Origin: Aliarcobacter skirrowii CCUG 10374
Lineage (GTDB): Bacteria > Campylobacterota > Campylobacteria > Campylobacterales > Arcobacteraceae
Direction of reading: 5' to 3'
DNA length: 64,000 nt
Assembly: GCF_003544835.1 (NCBI RefSeq)
Contig: NZ_CP032099.1
Location: 1,302,001-1,366,000, forward strand
Positions 1-9,338 of the stretch are shown here, piece after piece. Each line of letters opens with the position of its first letter. The first letter of the stretch is position 1. The position numbers and the translations under genes were made by a program. A model generated the notes under the pieces. The model had not been told where the DNA came from. It searched no databases and worked only from the letters and a program-made list of their open reading frames with translations.

Positions 1-204
1 ATCTAAGTTCAAATCATATACTTTTAAAAGCTCTTCACTAAAATCTTTTTCAAACTCCCATTTTATATCAACATAATCTATTTTATCTTCATTTACAACT
101 ACTTTTGTTTGTACATATGTTTTTGGTTGCATAAAAGCACACAAACTACAAGAGAGTAAGTAACTTGGAAAAATTATTGCTAATATAAAAACTATTCTAA
201 TCAT
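1..204 (-). CDS. DUF1007 family periplasmic protein (N-terminal part, cut by window edge)
   Basis: Reading the minus strand from an ATG at 204 gives 68 codons that run off the window without a stop. The protein opens with a hydrophobic signal sequence (MIRIVFILAIIFPSYLLS) followed by two cysteines. The part after it (VVVNEDKIDYVDIKWEFEKDFSEE) follows the DUF1007 pattern of a beta-strand pair and a W-x-F-x-x-x-F segment. Its ATG overlaps the stop of the upstream znuA gene as ATGA, so the two are probably cotranscribed and translationally coupled. DUF1007 proteins often sit beside metal transport genes, but their exact function is not established. Family assignment rests on only about 50 residues. 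Confidence 0.6.
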   Translation of the reverse strand, partial: MIRIVFILAIIFPSYLLSCSLCAFMQPKTYVQTKVVVNEDKIDYVDIKWEFEKDFSEELLKVYDLNLD

Positions 205-1124
205 CTATAACTTTTTGCAATCTCATTTGCTACTAGAAGCATATTATTGTACCAATCATCACTTAATGGATTTATAGATACTACATTTGCACCAATATTT
301 TTTGATATTGTTTTTGCACTTTTTTGTGAAAATTGAGGAGATACAAAAACTATTTTAATATCATGTTTTTTAGCCTCTTCTACTAATTTCACAAGATCAT
401 TTGGTTTTGGCTCTTTTCCTTCAATCTCAATTGAAATTTGTTCAATTTCATATCTATGTGCAAAATATCCCCAAGATGGATGAAATACCATAAAAGCTCT
501 ACCCTTAAAATCTTTTAAAATATCTCTTATATTTTCATCTAAATCATCAAGCTCTTTTACAAACGCTTCATAGTTTGATTTATAAAAATCACTATTTTTT
601 GAATCAATCTTAACCATAGCTTCATAAATATTTTTTGCTTGAACTTTTACACTAATTGGATCTAGCCAAGTGTGAGGATCTAAGCCATCAGCTCCATGTT
701 CGTGATCTTGATGTTCTTTATGCTCTGACTCACCATGATGGGCATGATCATCATGATTTTCTTCATCTTCATGTTCATCTTCATGATGAGTATGAGCAAC
801 CATTGCAATTTTTTCAATACCAATTGTTGTATCAACAAAAAGCGTATTTTTTGTATTCTCTTTAAATCTATCAATCCATGCTAATTCACTTGGATCTCCA
901 ACCAAAAAATAAGCTTTTGAAGAATTTAAAGCTTTCATTTGAGATGGTTTTGGTTCAAAATTGTGAGGTGAACTTCCTGGTTTTACCATAACATTTATAT
1001 CAAACTTATCTTTTACTATTTTTTCTACAAAATATTTTTGTGGTAAAATATTAACCATAAGTTGTGGTTTGTTTGCATATATAAATGATGCAAAAACTAA
1101 AAACAGAACTAAAATTTTTTTCAT
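201..1124 (-). CDS. znuA: Zinc ABC transporter substrate-binding protein (ZnuA/TroA family)
   Basis: This is the periplasmic high-affinity zinc-binding subunit of an ABC importer, 307 residues with a signal peptide (MKKILVLFLVFASFIYA). Expected metal ligands are visible as His in GSSPHNFEPKPSQ, His in LDPHTWLDP, His in MVFHPSWGYFA, and an acidic residue in NPLSDDW. Between the first two lies a loop at about residues 110-145 made almost only of His, Asp and Glu, typical of zinc rather than manganese family members and thought to trap or sense Zn. The permease and ATPase genes are not in the window. It is divergent from a Fur-family regulator, and one of two shared palindromes lies 15 bp upstream of its start, so zinc-dependent repression is likely. 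Confidence 0.93.
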   Translation of the reverse strand: MKKILVLFLVFASFIYANKPQLMVNILPQKYFVEKIVKDKFDINVMVKPGSSPHNFEPKPSQMKALNSSKAYFLVGDPSELAWIDRFKENTKNTLFVDTTIGIEKIAMVAHTHHEDEHEDEENHDDHAHHGESEHKEHQDHEHGADGLDPHTWLDPISVKVQAKNIYEAMVKIDSKNSDFYKSNYEAFVKELDDLDENIRDILKDFKGRAFMVFHPSWGYFAHRYEIEQISIEIEGKEPKPNDLVKLVEEAKKHDIKIVFVSPQFSQKSAKTISKNIGANVVSINPLSDDWYNNMLLVANEIAKSYR

Positions 1125-1139
1125 AATCTTCCTTTTCGT

Positions 1140-1154
1140 TGCAACTTAGTTGCA
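1140..1154. promoter_or_regulatory. Candidate Zur/Fur-family operator, copy 1
   Basis: TGCAACTTAGTTGCA is a perfect 7-1-7 palindrome 15 bp upstream of the znuA start. A near-identical copy lies 47 bp away next to the divergent Fur-family gene. Position and symmetry suggest an operator. Which regulator binds it is inferred. Confidence 0.6.
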
Positions 1155-1186
1155 TTTTTTGAAATTTTAATCTTATTTCTCTTTAA

Positions 1187-1201
1187 TGCAACTTAGTAGC
1201 A
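1187..1201. promoter_or_regulatory. Candidate Zur/Fur-family operator, copy 2
   Basis: TGCAACTTAGTAGCA differs from copy 1 by a single base, which breaks one pair of the palindrome. It lies 36 bp upstream of the Fur-family start, a position suited to autoregulation of that gene. Confidence 0.55.
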
Positions 1202-1237
1202 AGATATTTTAAAAAGCTTTTAGATACAATCTTTTTT

Positions 1238-1618
1238 ATGATTAGTTTAAAAAATATAACGGATTTTACAAATATAAAGTTAACAACAGCTAGAAAATCT
1301 ATTTTAGAAATATTGGTTAGTTCAAATAAACCTTTGTCATATGACGAAATAAAAGATAAAATCTCTATGGATAAAGCAACTTTTTATAGAAATATAGCAA
1401 TTTTTGAAGAAGATGGAATAGTAGAATCATTTGAATCAAATGATAAAAAAAGATATTTTGAGATAAAAAAATCTCCACACTCTCACTTTATATGTACAGA
1501 TTGCTCAAATATTGAGTGTATTCATGAAAGTTTAGATTTAAATTTAAAAAATTATATTGTTGAAAATATTATTTTAAAAGGTAAGTGTAAAAAGTGTAAC
1601 AAAAGTAAATTAGACTAA
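1238..1618 (+). CDS. Fur-family transcriptional regulator, probable Zur
   Basis: A 126-residue Fur-superfamily repressor. The N-terminal winged helix (about residues 10-75) contains the recognition-helix segment MDKATFYRNIAIFEEDG. The C-terminal part holds HSHFIC followed by cysteines C86, C89 and C94, and the pair C117/C120, consistent with a structural zinc site made of two Cys pairs. It is slightly shorter than typical Fur (about 140-155 residues). Fur, PerR and Zur cannot be separated by motif alone. The divergent znuA gene and shared palindromes favour a zinc-responsive regulator, so Zur is an inference from context. Confidence 0.8.
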   Translation: MISLKNITDFTNIKLTTARKSILEILVSSNKPLSYDEIKDKISMDKATFYRNIAIFEEDGIVESFESNDKKRYFEIKKSPHSHFICTDCSNIECIHESLDLNLKNYIVENIILKGKCKKCNKSKLD

Positions 1619-1644
1619 GTTTTTGTTAATTGTTTTTTAGATAA

Positions 1645-2382
<738 letters not shown>

Positions 2383-2415
2383 ATTTTATAAACATATTAA
2401 ATAAAGGAAAACAAA

Positions 2416-2634
2416 ATGGAAAGATTAGAAGAGAGAATTTCAAGAGCTTTAAAACAAGTTGATAATGATAGATATATTCTAGCAATTGCTGTTGGACAAA
2501 GAGCTGATGAGTTAAGTAAAGGTGCAAAACCACTTTTAACTCAAAATACACAAAAAATGAAATATACTGATATTGCAATTGATGAGATTGCAAGTGGATT
2601 ACTAAGAATTGACGGTTTAATAGATAAAAAATAG
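2416..2634 (+). CDS. rpoZ: RNA polymerase omega subunit
   Basis: A 72-residue omega subunit, which helps assemble and stabilise the beta-prime subunit of RNA polymerase. It shows the family pattern of a short N-terminal helix, DRYILAIAVGQRADELSKG (the conserved R-F/Y-x-L-x-x-x-x-x-x-R-A core), and K/T/A-rich residues after it. A strong AAAGGAAA Shine-Dalgarno precedes the ATG. It lies between pyrH and spoT; rpoZ next to spoT is a widespread arrangement. Confidence 0.93.
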   Translation: MERLEERISRALKQVDNDRYILAIAVGQRADELSKGAKPLLTQNTQKMKYTDIAIDEIASGLLRIDGLIDKK

Positions 2635-2651
2635 ATTGTAAATATTTTTAT

Positions 2652-4814
2652 ATGAATCCATTTTTTAATAACATTCAAAAAATAAACAATCTTGATATTG
2701 CAATAGAGGAGTTGGGCAAACAAGTTCCTATCTCTTCTAAACTTAAAGAGATTATTGATTTTATAATCAAGGCCCATGAAAATCAGTTTAGAAAAAGTGG
2801 AGAGCCATATGCCGTTCACCCTATTCTTGTTGCAACAATAACAGCTAGTTTTTCAAAAGATGAAGATGTTATTGCTACAGCACTTCTTCATGATGTAGTT
2901 GAAGATACTCCCTACACTTTAGAGTTTGTTGAAGAAAATTGGGGTAAAAATGTCTCTAATATGGTTAAAGGTTTAACAAAAGTAGCAGATATTAGAGAAG
3001 AGAACTTTGTAACTTCAAAAGATTCAAGTGATACAAAAATTGTTCAAGCTGCACTTACATTTAGAAAGATGTTAATAGCATCAATTGATGACCCAAGAGT
3101 TTTAATTGTAAAACTTTGTGATAGACTTCATAATATGCTAACTTTAGGTGTTTTACCTCCTCATAAACAAAGAAGAATAGCTGAAGAGACTTTAGTTGTT
3201 TATGTTCCAATTGCAAATAGATTAGGAATTTCAACACTTAAAAATGAGCTTGAAGATTTGGCATTTTTCTATATCTATCCACAAGAGTATAAAAAAATCG
3301 ATCAATTCTTAAAAGAGAATGAACAAGCTATGCAGCTTGGATTTAACAACTTTATAACTGTTACTAAAAATCTTTTAGAAAAAAATGGTTTTGAAGCAGA
3401 TAAAATTAAAATATATTCAAGAGTAAAGCACCACTACTCAATCTATTTAAAGATGCAAAGAAAAGGTATAACTATTGAAGAGGTACTTGATCTTTTTGCA
3501 ATTAGAATTTTAGTTCCAAGTGATATTGACTGCTACAAAGCTTTAGGTCATATTCATTTAGAGTTTAAACCGCTTGTTTCAAGATTTAAAGATTATATAG
3601 CAACACCAAAAGAGAATGGTTATCAAACAATTCACACAACAGTTTTTTACAACTCAAAAATATATGAGATTCAGATTCGTTCTTTTGATATGCATAGTAT
3701 TGCAGAGTATGGAATTGCTGCTCATTGGGCTTATAAAAATGGTGAAAAAGTTAGTCAATCAACAGCAGCAAATGCAAATTTAAATTGGTTAAAATCTTTA
3801 GAGTTTTCAAATGACAATATTGAAGAGTTTTATAATGAAACAAAAGAGAATCTATTTAATGATGAGATAATAGTTTACTCTCCAAAGGGCGAAGTTTTTA
3901 TTCTTCCTATTGGATCAACTGCATATGATTATGCTTTTGCTGTTCATACAAATGTTGGTAAAAAAGCAGTTCATTGCTATATAAATAAAATAAAAAAACC
4001 ACTATTAACTGTTTTAAAAAGCACTGATATTGTTCAAATTGAACTTGCAGATGAGCCTATTATTAGATGCTCTTGGATTGATATGGTAAAAACTTCAAGA
4101 GCAAAAAAACAACTTAAAATTTTATGTATGCAAAAACAAAGAGAGATTGATGAGTTATCTGGTAAAAATATAATAAATACAATATTCTCAAGATATTATG
4201 ATGATATTTTAAAACTATATCCTGTAAAAACTCTCTATAAGGTTCCTACAAACTTAGCATTTATGAAAAATGCAAAACAACTAGTAGAGAAAAAGGTATT
4301 AAAAGAGAAAGGTATCATGGGTAGATTTAAAATCTTAACTAGTAAAATAAAAGAGTTTAAATTTGACAATATGCTTCTTTACTCAAACTTTAATATAAAT
4401 TCAGTATCATTTGACCACTGTTGTCACCCAAAATTTGGAGATGATATTATTGCTTTTAGAAACTCACATAGTGCAGTAGTTCACCATAAAATGTGTGATA
4501 AAGCTTATTCTAAAATCAAAGAAAATTCTCAAATGATATTTTGTAGATGGGAAAAAAATGCTGTTTACCAATATAAAATGTTAATTAGCATTCCAAATAC
4601 AAAAGGTGAATTAGCAAAAGTTTTAGCATATCTATCTAAAAGTGATTTTTATATTTTAGGAATTAACTTTGGAAGACAAAAACACTCATATATTCAATAT
4701 TGTGATATTGAATTTGAAATAAATAACTCAAATACTGATGAAGTAAGACAAATTGTTGAAAAAAATATAAAAGTTATTGAGTTTACATCAAAAAAAGATG
4801 CATATAATAAATAA
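2652..4814 (+). CDS. spoT: Bifunctional (p)ppGpp synthetase/hydrolase (RelA/SpoT family)
   Basis: A long Rel/Spo homolog of 720 residues that makes and degrades the stringent-response alarmones ppGpp and pppGpp. The N-terminal HD hydrolase domain is intact, with ALLHDVVEDT and CDRLHNMLTL carrying the metal ligands. The synthetase domain contains YSRVKHHYSIY, RFKDYIATPKENGYQTIHT and IQIRSFDMHSIAEYG. It is followed by a TGS domain (IIVYSPKGEVFILPIGST), a Cys-His stretch (FDHCCHPKFGDD) and a C-terminal ACT domain. Campylobacterota usually have a single bifunctional enzyme of this kind. It lies 17 bp after rpoZ and 8 bp before tyrS, in an apparent operon. Confidence 0.96.
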   Translation: MNPFFNNIQKINNLDIAIEELGKQVPISSKLKEIIDFIIKAHENQFRKSGEPYAVHPILVATITASFSKDEDVIATALLHDVVEDTPYTLEFVEENWGKNVSNMVKGLTKVADIREENFVTSKDSSDTKIVQAALTFRKMLIASIDDPRVLIVKLCDRLHNMLTLGVLPPHKQRRIAEETLVVYVPIANRLGISTLKNELEDLAFFYIYPQEYKKIDQFLKENEQAMQLGFNNFITVTKNLLEKNGFEADKIKIYSRVKHHYSIYLKMQRKGITIEEVLDLFAIRILVPSDIDCYKALGHIHLEFKPLVSRFKDYIATPKENGYQTIHTTVFYNSKIYEIQIRSFDMHSIAEYGIAAHWAYKNGEKVSQSTAANANLNWLKSLEFSNDNIEEFYNETKENLFNDEIIVYSPKGEVFILPIGSTAYDYAFAVHTNVGKKAVHCYINKIKKPLLTVLKSTDIVQIELADEPIIRCSWIDMVKTSRAKKQLKILCMQKQREIDELSGKNIINTIFSRYYDDILKLYPVKTLYKVPTNLAFMKNAKQLVEKKVLKEKGIMGRFKILTSKIKEFKFDNMLLYSNFNINSVSFDHCCHPKFGDDIIAFRNSHSAVVHHKMCDKAYSKIKENSQMIFCRWEKNAVYQYKMLISIPNTKGELAKVLAYLSKSDFYILGINFGRQKHSYIQYCDIEFEINNSNTDEVRQIVEKNIKVIEFTSKKDAYNK

Positions 4815-4822
4815 AGGTTTAA

Positions 4823-6037
4823 ATGAATATGGAAAGTAAAATAAAAGAGGCATTAGAAGAGATTAAAAGAGGAACTGCTGAGATTATTGATATTGAAGCG
4901 ATAGAAAAGTTAATAAAAAGATATTTTGAAAGTGGTGAAAATTTTTATGTAAAAGCTGGATTTGATCCAACAGCTCCTGATATTCACTTAGGACACACAG
5001 TTTTAATACAAAAACTTGCAACTTTTCAAAAATATGGTGGAATTATTCAATTTCTAATTGGAGATTTTACAGCAACTATTGGAGACCCAACTGGAAAAAG
5101 TGAAACAAGAAAAGTTTTAAGTAGTGAACAAGTTTTACAAAATGCAGAGACTTATAAAGAGCAGGTTTTTAAAATTTTAGATGCTTCAAAAACTCAAGTT
5201 GTATTTAATAGCTCTTGGTTAAAAGAGCTTGGAACTGCTGGTCTTATAAACTTAGCTTCAAATCTTACAGTTGCTAGAATGCTTGAGCGTGATGATTTTT
5301 CAAAAAGATATTCAAGTAATACTCCAATTGCAGTAAGTGAATTTTTATATCCCCTACTTCAAGGTTATGACTCAATTGCACTTAATAGTGATGTTGAACT
5401 TGGTGGAACAGATCAAAAGTTTAATTTGCTTATGGGAAGAACTTTGCAAAAAGCATATAACTGTAAAAAACAACAAGCAGTTTTAATGATGCCAATTCTT
5501 GAGGGTCTTGATGGTGTTCAAAAAATGTCAAAATCATTAGGTAACTACATTGGTGTTACAGATGAGCCTTTTGATATGTTTGGAAAAGTTTTATCAATTT
5601 CTGATGAGCTTATGTGGAGATATTTCGAACTTCTTTCAAGCAAAAGTTTAAAAGAGATTGAAGATATTAAAAAAGGTGTAGAAGATTGTTCAATGCACCC
5701 TAAAAAAGTAAAAGAGGATTTAGCTTCTGAAATAGTTGATAGATTCCATGGAGTTGGTGCTGGAGTTGATGCAAAACTTGAATTTGAAAGAGTTTTTGCT
5801 AAAAAAGATATTCCAACAGATATGCCAGAGTTTATATTTGAAGGTGAGATTTGGATCTGTCAAGCTATGGTTAATAGCAAGTTAGTTGATTCAACTTCAC
5901 AAGCAAGAAGAGATATAAAATCAAATGCTGTATCAATAAATCAAGAAAAAATAAGTGATGATAAGATAAACTTAACATCTGGCGAATACATTTTGCAAAA
6001 AGGCAAAAAAAGTTTTGCAAAAATAATAATAAATTAA
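4823..6037 (+). CDS. tyrS: Tyrosyl-tRNA synthetase
   Basis: A class I aminoacyl-tRNA synthetase of 404 residues that charges tRNA-Tyr. The HIGH signature is HLGH at residues 55-58, [13 protein letters not shown] follows near 194, and the KMSKS loop is KMSKS at 234-238. A C-terminal S4 RNA-binding domain covers roughly the last 60 residues. HLGH with a late, exact KMSKS fits the TyrZ-like subclass. A second ATG two codons downstream (4829) is possible, but the spacing to AAAGG favours 4823. Confidence 0.96.
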   Translation: MNMESKIKEALEEIKRGTAEIIDIEAIEKLIKRYFESGENFYVKAGFDPTAPDIHLGHTVLIQKLATFQKYGGIIQFLIGDFTATIGDPTGKSETRKVLSSEQVLQNAETYKEQVFKILDASKTQVVFNSSWLKELGTAGLINLASNLTVARMLERDDFSKRYSSNTPIAVSEFLYPLLQGYDSIALNSDVELGGTDQKFNLLMGRTLQKAYNCKKQQAVLMMPILEGLDGVQKMSKSLGNYIGVTDEPFDMFGKVLSISDELMWRYFELLSSKSLKEIEDIKKGVEDCSMHPKKVKEDLASEIVDRFHGVGAGVDAKLEFERVFAKKDIPTDMPEFIFEGEIWICQAMVNSKLVDSTSQARRDIKSNAVSINQEKISDDKINLTSGEYILQKGKKSFAKIIIN

Positions 6038-6049
6038 AAGAGGCTAATT

Positions 6050-7129
6050 GTGAAAATAGGAAAATATGAGATAAAACATCCAATAATTCAAGGTGGTATG
6101 GGTGTTGGAATTAGCTGGGATCAATTAGCTGGACATGTAAGTCTTGAGGGTGGTTTAGGTGTTATTTCGGCTGTTGGAACTGGTTATTATAAAAAACTAA
6201 GTTCAAATGTTAATATTGTTATGAGAAAAGATAAACCAAAGGAGGTTTTAAATTTTTATAGCAAGGGTGCATTAAAAGAGATTTTTGATAATGCTAGAAA
6301 AATTTGTGGTAATCTTCCACTTGCTTGTAATATTTTATATGCAATAAATGATTATGGAAGAGTTGTAAAGGATGCTTGTGAAGCTGGTGCAAATATAATT
6401 ATTACAGGAGCTGGAATTCCTACAAATATGCCAGAGTTTACAAAAAACTTCCCAGATGTAGCACTTGTGCCAATAGTTTCAAGTGCAAGAGCTTTAAAAC
6501 TTATTTGTAAAAAATGGGAAAGATACAACAAACTTCCAGATGCTGTTATTGTTGAGGGACCTTTAAGTGGTGGTCATCAAGGGTTTAAGTATGAGGATTG
6601 CTTTAAAGAGGAATATCAACTTGAAAATATAGTTCCTCCTGTTATTGAAGAGGCTAAAAAGTGGGGAGATATTCCTGTTATTGCAGCTGGTGGAATTTGG
6701 GATAAAAAAGATATAGATAAATTTTTAGCTCTAGGTTGTGCTGGTGTTCAAATGGCAACTAGATTTATAGGAACACATGAATGTGATGCTGATGATAATT
6801 TTAAAGAAGTTTTACTAAAAGCAAAAGAAGAGGATATTGTTTTAATGAAATCTCCTGTAGGTCTTCCTGCAAGGGGAGTTAAAACTAATCTTCAATTTGC
6901 AATAGAAAATAAAACAGCTCCTAAGGTTCAATGTATATCAAACTGTGTTGCACCTTGTAACAGAGGTCATGAAGCAAGACTTGTAGGATATTGTATTGCT
7001 GATAGACTAGGAGCTGCATATAAAGGTGATGTTGATACTGGACTATTCTTCTCAGGTTCAACAGGATATAAAATTGATAAGATAATCTCTGTAAAAGAGT
7101 TAATGGAAAAATTAACTAAAGGAGAGTAG
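6050..7129 (+). CDS. Nitronate monooxygenase / NAD(P)H-dependent flavin oxidoreductase (2-nitropropane dioxygenase family)
   Basis: An FMN-binding TIM-barrel enzyme of 359 residues. HPIIQGGMGVGISWDQLA is the N-terminal family signature, GPLSGGHQGFK carries the catalytic-type His, and VIAAGGIWDKKDIDKFLALGCAGVQMATRF is the phosphate-binding region of FMN (cited here in pieces of the barrel). An unusual Cys-containing segment, CISNCVAPCNRGHEARLVG, lies near residue 300. The start is GTG at 6050 with AAGAGG upstream. The same gene sits between tyrS and a cell-wall amidase in C. jejuni as I recall. True substrate is uncertain, since many relatives act as quinone or enoyl reductases. Confidence 0.85.
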   Translation: MKIGKYEIKHPIIQGGMGVGISWDQLAGHVSLEGGLGVISAVGTGYYKKLSSNVNIVMRKDKPKEVLNFYSKGALKEIFDNARKICGNLPLACNILYAINDYGRVVKDACEAGANIIITGAGIPTNMPEFTKNFPDVALVPIVSSARALKLICKKWERYNKLPDAVIVEGPLSGGHQGFKYEDCFKEEYQLENIVPPVIEEAKKWGDIPVIAAGGIWDKKDIDKFLALGCAGVQMATRFIGTHECDADDNFKEVLLKAKEEDIVLMKSPVGLPARGVKTNLQFAIENKTAPKVQCISNCVAPCNRGHEARLVGYCIADRLGAAYKGDVDTGLFFSGSTGYKIDKIISVKELMEKLTKGE

Positions 7130-7131
7130 TT

Positions 7132-8919
7132 ATTTTTTTAAGAGCTCTACTTCTATTAATCTTTATTTTAAATTTTTCTTACTCAAATAACTTTGAACAA
7201 GAGTATAGAGAGGCTAGAATTGAGTTTTTGAAATCATCTTTAAGAAAAGATGATGATCAAAAGATTAAAGATTTAAAACAGATTATATCTTTGGGTAAGA
7301 AGATTGGAAAAGATGTAAGAGCTGATGAGAAAAAACTAGAAGTTTTAGAACGAAAAGTTCAAAGAGATAAAACTTTTCGTAAAAATATAAATAGCATTCC
7401 TGACTCTAGAGAAAAGAAAGATTCAAAACCAAAATTAGAGAATCAAAAAATAGATAGTAAAAGTGATATTTTATTTTCTGTAAAAAATGTATATACAAAA
7501 AACAATCAAATAATTATTGAGTTTAATAAAAATATTACAAAAAAAGATATAAATTTCTTTGAACTTAATCAGAAAAATAGTTTTAGAGATGTTTATGATA
7601 TAAATGGCTATTTTAAAGATGCACTTGCAACAAAACTTGAGATTGATGGAAAAGAGAGAGTAACAATTGCTCAATTTAAACCAAATATTTTAAGAATAGT
7701 ATTGTCAAATAACAGAAAAATTGATTCAACTTTTAGTGTTGTTAATAGTAAAAAAATTGTTATAAATGTTGAACAAGAAAAGATAGTTCAAACAAAAAAA
7801 GATATTATAAAACCAAATATTACTCAAGATAAAACTTCAAATTTTATTGATTATAAAAATAATATTAGAGAGATATATACAGAAAATAACTCTATTTTTA
7901 TAAAATTTAATAAAAACTTTTCTCAAAAAAATTTAAAATATTTATCATACCAACAAAATGGAAAGTTTGAAGATGTTTTTGAGATACAAGGTAGATATCA
8001 ATATGCAAATCCAATTAAATTATCTATGGAAAATACAAACCAAATTATCACAACTCAAGAGAGAAATTTTGTAAGACTAAAGCTTTTAAATAACTCAAAG
8101 GCAAATATAGTATATAACTTTATTGATAACAAAACTTTAAAAATCACTCATATAAAACAAATAGAAAAAGAGTCTAAACCTACAAATATAGTTACAGCTC
8201 CACCTGTAACTCAAAAAATAAGTTCAAATAATAAAACAAAGAAGAAAACTATTGTTATAGATGCTGGACATGGTGGTAGTGATGCAGGAGCTGTAGGTCC
8301 CAAAAAAAGATATGAAAAGGTGGTAAATCTTGCTGTTTCAAACTATTTAGCAGATATTTTGAAAAAAAGAGGTTATAAAGTTTATGTTACAAGAAGCAGT
8401 GACAAATTTATAAAAGTAATGGATAGAACAATTTTGGCAAATGAGAAGAATGCAGATCTATTCTTATCAATTCATACAAATGCTATGCCAAAAGATAAAG
8501 CAAATAGTACAAGTGGAATAGAGACTTTTTTCTTAAGTCCAGCAAGAAGTGAAAGAGCAAAAAGAGTAGCTGCACTTGAAAATCAAAGTGATATTAGAGA
8601 GATGAATGAAAAATCAAAAGATGTGTTTTTGGAGAGTTTAAATAGACCTAGAATAACAGCTTCTCATAAATTTGCAATAGATGTTCAAGCTGGACTTTTA
8701 CAAGCTGCTAGAAGTAAGTACAAAGATGTAAATGATTCAGGAGTTAGAGAGGGTCCATTTTGGGTATTGGTTGGTGCTCAAATGCCATCAATTTTAATAG
8801 AACTTGGATATATTTCTCATCCTGAAGAGAGTAGAAGATTATATGAAGCTAGTTATCAAAAAGCATTAGCTAATGGTATTGCTAATGGGATAGACTCTTA
8901 CTTTCTAAAAAATCCTTAA
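7132..8919 (+). CDS. N-acetylmuramoyl-L-alanine amidase (AmiC-type, periplasmic), apparent ATT start
   Basis: This zinc amidase cleaves peptidoglycan stem peptides during cell separation. The C-terminal Amidase_3 domain (about the last 230 residues) has DAGHGGSDAG, a zinc-ligand Glu in KKRYEKVVNLA and SIHTNA. Before it are two tandem AMIN-like repeats (7477-7770 and 7861-8154). The first NTG start in frame is TTG at 7228, but the open frame continues upstream and encodes a clear signal peptide, IFLRALLLLIFILNFSYS. No ATG, GTG or TTG exists there. An ATT at 7132 lies 7 nt after AAGGAG (7119-7124), so I place the start there, giving 595 residues. The gene follows the nitronate monooxygenase by 2 nt. 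Confidence 0.87.
   Translation: MFLRALLLLIFILNFSYSNNFEQEYREARIEFLKSSLRKDDDQKIKDLKQIISLGKKIGKDVRADEKKLEVLERKVQRDKTFRKNINSIPDSREKKDSKPKLENQKIDSKSDILFSVKNVYTKNNQIIIEFNKNITKKDINFFELNQKNSFRDVYDINGYFKDALATKLEIDGKERVTIAQFKPNILRIVLSNNRKIDSTFSVVNSKKIVINVEQEKIVQTKKDIIKPNITQDKTSNFIDYKNNIREIYTENNSIFIKFNKNFSQKNLKYLSYQQNGKFEDVFEIQGRYQYANPIKLSMENTNQIITTQERNFVRLKLLNNSKANIVYNFIDNKTLKITHIKQIEKESKPTNIVTAPPVTQKISSNNKTKKKTIVIDAGHGGSDAGAVGPKKRYEKVVNLAVSNYLADILKKRGYKVYVTRSSDKFIKVMDRTILANEKNADLFLSIHTNAMPKDKANSTSGIETFFLSPARSERAKRVAALENQSDIREMNEKSKDVFLESLNRPRITASHKFAIDVQAGLLQAARSKYKDVNDSGVREGPFWVLVGAQMPSILIELGYISHPEESRRLYEASYQKALANGIANGIDSYFLKNP
7477..8154 (+). repeat. Tandem AMIN-like domain duplication inside the amidase gene
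   Basis: Two diverged copies of about 98 codons (7477-7770 and 7861-8154) align in protein sequence: NVYTKNNQIIIEFNKN with EIYTENNSIFIKFNKN, then FRDVYDINGYF with FEDVFEIQGRY. AMIN domains target amidases to the septum in other bacteria; the role here is inferred. Confidence 0.6.
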
Positions 8920-9328
8920 TATTTTTTACTAAATCTTTTTGTAAAGATTTTATTTTTGGAAGTTTTTTAAGAGAGAAAAACTTCACTTTTTGATTTTCCC
9001 AAGATAAATACTCTTTTTTTAAACTATCTTTTTCAAAATATTTATCTAAATTATCAATATTTGATGCATTTACAAGCCAAATTCCTACATCTTTATCTCT
9101 ATTTATCTGCTCAAAATAGTCTTCAAATAGTGCAATATCAACCATAATTGAGCTCTCTTCAAAAAACTCTCTTTTAGCACACATAAAAGCACTCTCATCT
9201 TTAAATTTACTACCCTTTAAACATCCCCATTTATCATCACTTGAAAAACCTAAACAAAGCAAAATTTTAATATCTTTTTTCTCTACTTTGTAGATAACTA
9301 TTCCATATGTTTTTTTATGAATTGCCAT
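8882..9328 (-). CDS. Nudix hydrolase
   Basis: A 148-residue Nudix-fold pyrophosphohydrolase. The Nudix box is visible as GSKFKDESAFMCAKREFFEES followed by hydrophobic residues, fitting G-x5-E-x7-R-E-x-x-E-E. The substrate cannot be told from sequence; it is not the usual RppH type and resembles the bis(5'-nucleosyl)-tetraphosphatase-like group. Its 3' end overlaps the convergent amidase gene by 38 bp. It lies 10 bp downstream of the LptF/G permease and probably shares its transcript. Confidence 0.85.
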   Translation of the reverse strand: MAIHKKTYGIVIYKVEKKDIKILLCLGFSSDDKWGCLKGSKFKDESAFMCAKREFFEESSIMVDIALFEDYFEQINRDKDVGIWLVNASNIDNLDKYFEKDSLKKEYLSWENQKVKFFSLKKLPKIKSLQKDLVKNIKDFLESKSLSH

Positions 9329-9338
9329 TTGACCTACC

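Noticed and set aside
656-874. Open frames on both strands within the His-rich part of znuA
   Set aside because: They are by-products of the repetitive CAT/GAT/GAA codons in the ZnuA loop, with no ribosome-binding site or recognisable protein.
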